This document shows positions 58,801-64,000 of a stretch of 64,000 nucleotides of DNA, piece after piece; the first letter of the stretch is position 1; the number at the start of each line of letters is the position of its first letter. The notes below the pieces were generated by a model. That model did not search any database. It saw nothing but the letters and a program-made list of their open reading frames with translations, and was not told where the DNA came from. The DNA is from CALMEC01 sp963765105 (GTDB taxonomy: Bacteria > Actinomycetota > Thermoleophilia > Miltoncostaeales > Miltoncostaeaceae). A program made the position numbers and the translations under genes. The stretch is from NCBI GenBank assembly GCA_963765105.1, contig CAVXUW010000002.1, forward strand, positions 186,001-250,000, in the 5' to 3' direction.

Positions 58801-59959
58801 GCGCGAGCCCCAGGAGCGGAAAGAGGAGGACCGACAAAAGTCCGGCCGACACCAGCGCGGCCGACGTCTCCCCGTCAATAGCGCCCAGCTCTCGCCCGAT
58901 GGCGCTGGCGGCGACGATGAACGGGAGTGAGGTCGCCTGAAGAAGGCCGGCCACGAGCGCGCGGGCGCGATCCGATCGTTGCGCGATAGAGAAGGGCGGG
59001 CAGGCCGCGCACCGTCAGCAGCGCCGCGAGGAAGACCGGGATCGTCGCGAGCGCTGCGGGGCTTTCCGTCAGGGCGGCCAGGTCGAAGCGCACGCCACTG
59101 GTCACGAAGAACACCGGGATGAAGATGCCGTATCCAGCGCCGTCGAGCTTCGCCCGGAGCAACGGATGCGTGCGCATCGTGTCCCGGTCGACGATCGCCA
59201 CGATAAGGCCGGCGGCGAACGCACCCAAGATGACCTCGAGCCCGAATGCCCCGGCCAGGGCGACCAGCCCGACGATCAGGAGGAACGCGCCACGCACACG
59301 GATCTGTGCTGAGGTGTCCTGGAGCCGCAGAAGAAGGTTGGAGACCGGACGAATGTGTTCCGCTCCCGCAAGCGCCACGGCGAGGGCGACAAGGGCCGCC
59401 GCGAACACGCCCAGCGTCAGCAGTTGAGAGCCGACGCCGGCTCCGTCGCGCGAGAAGAAGATCGAGAGCAGGATGATCGCCCCGAAGTCGGCGATCGACG
59501 CCCCCGCGACGACGAGCTGACCGAACGGCGTCGCCAGCTCATGGGCGTCTTTCAGCACCGGAACAACGACTCCGAGTGACGTGGCCATCAGGATGATCGC
59601 GATGAGGAGCGGTCGCTCGACCACCCCCGTCGCCGCGAGCAACACACCCGCAAGACCCGCGATCGCAATCGACGAAACGAACCCGCCGCGGCTAGGCGCA
59701 GTATGGTCCCGCGGACATTGTGCGGACCGATCTCGAGACGGGCGAGGAAAAGCAGAAAGGCGAGCCCTACCGCCGCGAATACCGCAACCGGCTCATCCAC
59801 CTCGACCCAGCCAAGCACCGACGGACCCACGATGATGCCCGCGACGATCTCGAGAACCACGGCGGGAAGGCGCACACGCGGCGCGAGCCCCAACAGCCCC
59901 GGAACCGCAAAGGCGATGGCCACGATGATCAACAGGTTGACGAACTCGGACTCAGGCAT
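58754..59959 (-). pseudogene. CPA2-type cation/proton antiporter, two compensating frameshifts
   Basis: Monovalent cation:proton antiporter-2 family (Kef/NapA-like), membrane domain only. From ATG 59959 the frame reads LIIVAIAFAVPGLLGLAPRV and VGLAFLLFLARLEIGPHNV to about 59682. Homology then continues in another frame (FVSSIAIAGLAGVLLAATG, IILMATSLGVVVPVLKDAHE, FIPVFFVTSGVRFDLAALTE) to about 58965. It then returns to the first frame (LVAGLLQATSLPFIVAASAI) and ends at 58754. The first shift fits loss of one G from a G run, the second one extra base. No TrkA-N domain follows. Confidence 0.75.
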
Positions 59960-60259
59960 CGCGATCGCCGCGTTTCGGCATCCCAGTGACGGACCGTCGA
60001 TTGCTCCGGTGGATCCACATACCTGTTCGTCCCGGCGACCACACCGCCGTTACGGCCCTCCGCGCGTTGTAACGCATCGCCGGCACGCGGAACGAATCAA
60101 GGATGGACGCGAACTGCCTCACGCGGCGACGCAGGCGATTGATGCCGAGCAATCCGGGTGACGGCGGTACGAACAACCTTCGAAGCGGTGCCGCCACAGG
60201 AGAGCCGTAGTGACCGACAACAGCATGCGAGAGCCGGGTGCCACGAGCGCTCGCCGCGG
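59960..60259. other. gene-free stretch
   Basis: 300 bp upstream of the antiporter gene. No convincing gene or structured RNA seen. Confidence 0.4.
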
Positions 60260-60433
60260 GTGACGAGCGATCCTGACGCAACGGCGTGGGAGTCCGCCTG
60301 CGCCGCCGGGTACCAGGCGTCGCAATTCGCCGGGATGGTGGCGCTCGCCGAAGGTGGCGACGTCGCCGCGGCCGTGGGGGCGGAACGGGGAGAGCAGCTC
60401 GCGTGGGTGAGACGCCGCGCCGGCCTTGAGTGA
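60260..60433 (+). CDS. possible small protein
   Basis: 57 residues from GTG 60260: TSDPDATAWESACAAGYQAS then QFAGMVALAEGGDVAAAVGA. Amphipathic helical composition, no family recognised and no good ribosome site. Could be genuine or a chance frame. Confidence 0.3.
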   Translation: MTSDPDATAWESACAAGYQASQFAGMVALAEGGDVAAAVGAERGEQLAWVRRRAGLE

Positions 60434-60527
60434 CGCATCGCCTTCGCCGGTTGTAACGCCCCGGTCAGTGTCGGGACAGATCGCTCACGAAATGTGGAGC
60501 GATCCACTCACCTGAAGGAGGCACACC

Positions 60528-60929
60528 GTGACCACCATCGCCGAGACCCTCGACATCGCACCCGACACGACCCTGACCCCGGAGCTGACAACCGCGCTGG
60601 GCGCCGCCAAGCTCTACGACATGGCCAATGCGCTGCTTCGCTACCACTGCGCGACCTGCAGCGGCGACTTCGACGAGGCCACCGTGGAGGCCGTCCTGAA
60701 GCGCGCAGCCGCCAACACCCACGGGGAGGCCATTACACCGGAACTTGAGATGGCGGTGGCTATCGCACGTACCCGCAACACCGCGCTCGACGCCCTCGTC
60801 TACGCGTGTGCGACCTGTTCCGGGGAGTTCGACGAGGCCACTGTGGAGGCCGTCCTGAAGCGCGCCGCCGCCAACACCCACGGCGCCGCGATCACCCCGC
60901 TGCTCGAAGCCGCCATCCCCACGGCGTAG
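60528..60929 (+). CDS. small protein with tandem CxxC repeat, unknown
   Basis: 133 residues, soluble. Contains two near-identical units, each CATCSG(D/E)FDEATVEAVL followed by KRAAANTHG and AITP, at about residues 42-70 and 95-123. They are separated by a degenerate linker unit (LEMAVAIARTRNTALDALVY). Each unit has a CxxC that could bind metal or cycle redox. GTG 60528 has AAGGAGG 6 nt upstream, and a strong hairpin follows, so it is a monocistronic, well-expressed-looking gene. I do not recognise the family. Confidence 0.7.
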   Translation: MTTIAETLDIAPDTTLTPELTTALGAAKLYDMANALLRYHCATCSGDFDEATVEAVLKRAAANTHGEAITPELEMAVAIARTRNTALDALVYACATCSGEFDEATVEAVLKRAAANTHGAAITPLLEAAIPTA

Positions 60930-60936
60930 CGTCACA

Positions 60937-60969
60937 GTGGGGCGGAGCACCGTCGGTGCTCCGCCCCAC
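60937..60969. terminator. strong hairpin after CxxC-repeat gene
   Basis: Perfect 15-bp stem GTGGGGCGGAGCACC with its complement, 3-nt loop GTC, 8 bp after the stop. No T-run. Confidence 0.6.
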
Positions 60970-61020
60970 ACCTCGGTCGGGGCAGATGACAGCTTTCCCA
61001 TCTGCGGATAGAGTGACTTG

Positions 61021-61689
61021 GTGGGGCCCGTCGGCGAACAGCGCGGCACGAGCGAGGCAACGGCGGATCGGTTGCTTCTCGGAAAGCTGCGCAGCGGCGA
61101 CGAAGCCGCATTCCGCCAACTCGTCGACACGTACCACTCCGCCCTCATGCGGCTTGCCCGCTCGTACGTTCGCGACCGGCAGGTCGTCGAGGAGGTTGTC
61201 CAGGAGACCTGGCTCGGAGTGATCCGCGGAATCGAACGGTTCGAGGGGAGATCGTCGCTGCGGACCTGGATCTACCGGATCCTGGTGAACACGGCGCAAA
61301 AGCGCGGAGCACGTGAGGCACGTAGCGTTCCCTTTGCGACGTTGTCCGGCGGAGGCGGCGACGGAGAGGACAGCGTCGACCCCGATCGTTTCATCCCCGA
61401 GGGGCAGCTGTGGGCCGGGCATTGGTCGGCGCCACCCAACCCATGGGAGCACGGTCTCGACGAGCAGCTGCTGGCTGACGAAGCACGGACCCTGATCGAA
61501 ACGGCCATCGCGACGCTGCCCGATCCCCAGCGCCAGGTTGTGACCCTGCGCGACGTGGAGGGCTGGTCGGCCGAGGAGGTGTGCGAGCTGCTCGAGTTGA
61601 CGGAGGGAAACCAGAGGGTCCTCTTGCACCGAGGTCGCGCAAAGGTTCGCCAGGCACTCGAGGATTACTTCGTTCCGAGCCCGAGATGA
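61021..61689 (+). CDS. ECF-type RNA polymerase sigma factor
   Basis: 222 residues. Region 2 (FRQLVDTYHSALMRLARSYV, EEVVQETWLGVIRGIERF, SSLRTWIYRILVNTAQKR) and region 4 (LPDPQRQVVTLRDVEGWSAE then EVCELLELTEGNQRVLLHRG). A ~45-residue Gly/Asp-rich linker (GGGGDGEDSVDPDRFIPEGQ) is longer than usual. GTG 61021 chosen; TTG 61018 immediately precedes it. No anti-sigma gene follows; the next gene is a protein of unknown function. Confidence 0.88.
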   Translation: MGPVGEQRGTSEATADRLLLGKLRSGDEAAFRQLVDTYHSALMRLARSYVRDRQVVEEVVQETWLGVIRGIERFEGRSSLRTWIYRILVNTAQKRGAREARSVPFATLSGGGGDGEDSVDPDRFIPEGQLWAGHWSAPPNPWEHGLDEQLLADEARTLIETAIATLPDPQRQVVTLRDVEGWSAEEVCELLELTEGNQRVLLHRGRAKVRQALEDYFVPSPR

Positions 61690-61735
61690 CCAGCCGCTGC
61701 AACGAACGGGGCGGATTGGGGAACAGAAGACCACG

Positions 61736-62461
61736 ATGATGACGCGTCTGTCACCACTGCCCCGTGAGTTCGCCATCACGCGCGACGCCCTCAAGCGGGT
61801 TGCCGTGCATATCCTCGCCCGTCGTCGGCATGACGTAACGGGTCGATTTGGGCTGCGCCCATCACCGGTCGGTATCGCAACGCCCGCGTTCGGGGACGAT
61901 GCCGAGGTTGTCCGCACTCACGGCGCGTACCTCATTCACGAGACCCGGGGTCGCACGAGTGCGGCGCCGCTGACCTCGTTGTCCGCTGCCGCCGCCATGG
62001 TCGGTGTGGACCTCGCCGCCGACCTGAACGTCGGACACGACACGCCGCCGACCGGCGATCCTGATACGCCGGTTGCGATCGACGCGTCATCGGCCGCCGC
62101 GCTCGCCGACTGGTACCGAGTAGTCGCATTCGCACTGGACGCAACCGTCACAACGCTGCCCGCCCACGCGGCGGCGTCCGTCGCTCAGCTGTGGCCGGAG
62201 CACTTCGATGTCGCCCTCGATGTGGCGTGGGGGGGAGAGCAGGACGGCCAGCGGGTCAACCTCGGAGGCTCGCCCGGCGACAGCTTCGAACCGGACCCCT
62301 ACGCCTATGTCGGGCCGTGGGGCGCGGAACGCCCGCTCGAGCCCGAGTACTGGAACGCCCCGTTTGGCGCCGTGCTGCGCTACAGCGACGTTGACGCGGA
62401 TGACCCGGTGAGCTCGCTCGTCGCGTTCTATCGACACGGATGGGAGCTCCTCACACGATGA
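61736..62461 (+). CDS. conserved-looking protein of unknown function
   Basis: 241 residues, soluble. PLPREFAITRDALKRVAVHI at the N terminus, an acidic centre, and a C-terminal Trp/Tyr-rich part (LWPEHFDVALDVAWGGEQDG, PYAYVGPWGAERPLEPEYWN, YRHGWELL). The pattern is typical of a conserved actinobacterial family of unknown role. Stop overlaps the next start (ATGA), so it is translated with the Rieske-glutamate synthase. ATG 61736 or 61739. Confidence 0.65.
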   Translation: MMTRLSPLPREFAITRDALKRVAVHILARRRHDVTGRFGLRPSPVGIATPAFGDDAEVVRTHGAYLIHETRGRTSAAPLTSLSAAAAMVGVDLAADLNVGHDTPPTGDPDTPVAIDASSAAALADWYRVVAFALDATVTTLPAHAAASVAQLWPEHFDVALDVAWGGEQDGQRVNLGGSPGDSFEPDPYAYVGPWGAERPLEPEYWNAPFGAVLRYSDVDADDPVSSLVAFYRHGWELLTR

Positions 62462-64000
62462 CGGAAGGCACAAACGCCATGAGCAGCGAGCAGCTGATCC
62501 GTATCGCCACCTGGAGCGAAGTGCCCGACCGCACACCGGTCGGCGCGCAGGTCGACGGTGTCGAGCTGGTGATCGTGAGGGTCGATGATGTGCCAAACGT
62601 GCTGTACGGCCGGTGCCAGCACCGCGGCGCCCTGATGAGCGACGGAACCGTCGACGGCCCCAACATCGTGTGCGGCGTCCATGGCTGGGACTACCGCATC
62701 GACACGGGTGTGAGCTCGTACAACAACGCCGAGGCCCTCGAACGCTTCCCCGCGACAATCGAGGACGACGGCCTCTCCGTCTCACGCGCGGACATCGACG
62801 CGTTCCGGGACCGCCACCCCGAGCCCGATCACTCGATCGACTACCAGGGTCGCTTTCACGCGGGGCATGCCCCGGAGGAGCCCTTCGTCGATGAGATTCG
62901 CGAGTTCGCCGCTCACGGCCTCGATCGTGTGGGTCACCACGGACGAGTCGCCGCGATGGGCGTCCCTCGCCAGGAGCTTCCCTCATGGGACGCGCTCCAA
63001 ATCGTGACCGCGCAGCTGGCGCGAGCACCGCTCCTCGATGAGGAGCCAGTCGCGACGCAGACGGTGATCGGCCCAGGCGCCGAGCGCCCGCTCACCCTTA
63101 CGATTCCGATCATCGTGTCCGACATGAGCTTCGGTGCGATCTCGCAAGAGGCGAAGGAGGCCCTTGCGACCGGTGCCGAGCTCGCGGGCACCGGCATCTG
63201 CTCCGGGGAAGGCGGGATGCTTCCCGAGGAGCAGGCCGCCAATTCCCGCTACTTCTACGAGCTGGCATCCGGGCGGTTTGGTTGGTCGCTCGATCTCGTT
63301 GAGCGCGTGCAAGCATTTCACTTCAAGGTCGGACAGGGCGCCAAGACCGGCACCGGCGGCCACCTCCCCGGTCATAAAGTGGTGGGACGCATCGCCGAGG
63401 TGCGTGGCCTCGCCGAAGGCCAAGCCGCGATCTCGCCCGCGCGCTTTCCCGACTGGGGTATGGCCGACTTGCGGCGCGTCGCGGACGAGGTACGTGAGCG
63501 CTCCGGCGGTATCCCCGTCGGGGTCAAGATGTCGGCACAGCACATCGAAGCCGACCTCGACGCCGCGATCGCCCTTGGTATCGACTACGTCATCCTCGAC
63601 GGTCGCGGCGGCGGCACCGGAGCGGCGCCGCGAATCTTCCGCGACAACATCTCGGTTCCGCTGATCCCGGCGATCGCCCGAGCACGCGCTCATCTGGACC
63701 GTACGGGCCGTCAGAACATCACCCTCATCGCGACCGGTGGCCTTCGCACCCCCGCCGACTTCGTCAAGGCCCTCGCTCTCGGCGCCGACGCTGTCGCCAT
63801 CGCCAACTCGGCGCTGCAGGCCATCGGCTGCGTCGGCATGCGCGCCTGCCACACCAACAACTGCCCGGTCGGCATCGCCACGCAGAAGCCCCACCTTCGA
63901 GCTCGTCTGCCCGTCGTCGAGGCGTCGCAACGACTGGCGCGGTACCTGGAGGCAACGACCGGGCTGATGCAGGTGATGGCACGCGCCTGTGGGCACCCGT
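62458..64000 (+). CDS. Rieske domain fused to glutamate synthase-like FMN domain, 3' end outside window
   Basis: Open from ATG 62458 to the window edge (514 codons). Residues ~5-105 are a Rieske [2Fe-2S] ferredoxin domain with ligands in GRCQHRGALMSDG and VCGVHGWDY. Residues ~170-514 are the FMN-binding GltB-type barrel: VSDMSFGAISQEAKEALATG, FHFKVGQGAKTGTGGHLPG, VKMSAQHIEADLDAAIALGI, DGRGGGTGAAPRI, IATGGLRTPADFVKALALGA, and 3Fe-4S cysteines in CVGMRACHTNNCPVGIATQ. There is no glutaminase domain in view. It would carry out glutamate synthase-like redox chemistry with the Rieske centre as electron port; the real substrate is open. Confidence 0.88.
   Translation, partial: MTEGTNAMSSEQLIRIATWSEVPDRTPVGAQVDGVELVIVRVDDVPNVLYGRCQHRGALMSDGTVDGPNIVCGVHGWDYRIDTGVSSYNNAEALERFPATIEDDGLSVSRADIDAFRDRHPEPDHSIDYQGRFHAGHAPEEPFVDEIREFAAHGLDRVGHHGRVAAMGVPRQELPSWDALQIVTAQLARAPLLDEEPVATQTVIGPGAERPLTLTIPIIVSDMSFGAISQEAKEALATGAELAGTGICSGEGGMLPEEQAANSRYFYELASGRFGWSLDLVERVQAFHFKVGQGAKTGTGGHLPGHKVVGRIAEVRGLAEGQAAISPARFPDWGMADLRRVADEVRERSGGIPVGVKMSAQHIEADLDAAIALGIDYVILDGRGGGTGAAPRIFRDNISVPLIPAIARARAHLDRTGRQNITLIATGGLRTPADFVKALALGADAVAIANSALQAIGCVGMRACHTNNCPVGIATQKPHLRARLPVVEASQRLARYLEATTGLMQVMARACGHP

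Overview
The window is uniformly GC-rich apart from a few short AT-rich control regions. Its gene families (several RTX-repeat exported proteins, a SpoIIE-type phosphatase with a STAS partner, cytochrome c lipoproteins, a fused alpha/beta 2-oxoacid dehydrogenase E1, a DUF350/DUF2617/DUF4178/DUF4247 operon, leaderless-looking starts) suggest an actinobacterium, plausibly class Thermoleophilia (Solirubrobacterales). That placement is inferred from family content; no rRNA or marker comparison was possible.

Layout. 1-1.5 kb: two surface-polysaccharide genes. 1.6-3.7 kb: tRNA-Ala, a membrane alpha/beta hydrolase and three copies of a REP-like repeat. 3.7-8.7 kb: an ArsR-SRPBCC fusion, two small dimeric-barrel proteins, an MFS transporter and an acyl-CoA synthetase. 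9-17 kb: exported proteins, namely a small RTX protein, a large M14 zinc carboxypeptidase and two long paralogous RTX proteins. 17.2-18.1 kb: a REP-associated tyrosine transposase (RAYT) flanked by two more copies of the same repeat. 18-25.3 kb: a DUF4143 ATPase, glutaryl-CoA dehydrogenase, the E1 fusion, a TlpA-like thioredoxin and RecQ. 25.5-32.2 kb: a frameshifted ETF-ubiquinone oxidoreductase, a chemoreceptor, a GAF-PAS-GAF-SpoIIE phosphatase and a gamma-carbonic anhydrase. 32.2-37.3 kb: two cytochrome c lipoproteins, STAS protein, SerRS, PfkB kinase and an unassigned enzyme-like protein. 37.7-41.8 kb: a tight six-gene operon ending in a membrane-anchored spermidine synthase homologue. 41.8-46.6 kb: MetB, MsrB, a frameshifted lipoprotein, a membrane protein and a HipBA module. 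46.6-48.4 kb: two tRNA-Ser genes, an M50 protease and tRNA-Arg.

48.4-54.1 kb is an insertion region. The 3' end of tRNA-Arg(ACG) recurs at 49435 and 54058, with a shorter degenerate trace at 49724. The cargo includes a phage-type zinc protein and an endolysin-like PG-binding/NlpC protein, but I see no integrase. 54.1-58.5 kb returns to membrane and exported proteins. 58.7-60 kb holds an antiporter gene with two compensating frameshifts and an ApbE-like remnant. 60.5-64 kb holds a small protein with an internal duplication, an ECF sigma factor and a Rieske-glutamate synthase fusion that runs off the right edge.

Themes. Respiratory electron transfer recurs (acyl-CoA dehydrogenase, ETF-QO, cytochromes c). 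Two mobile-DNA signatures are clear: a RAYT with five dispersed REPs, and serial integration at tRNA-Arg. Three genes carry four frameshifts between them, so either the assembly has indel errors or the genome is accumulating pseudogenes. Two conserved proteins (SerRS, gamma-carbonic anhydrase) appear to start at CTG.
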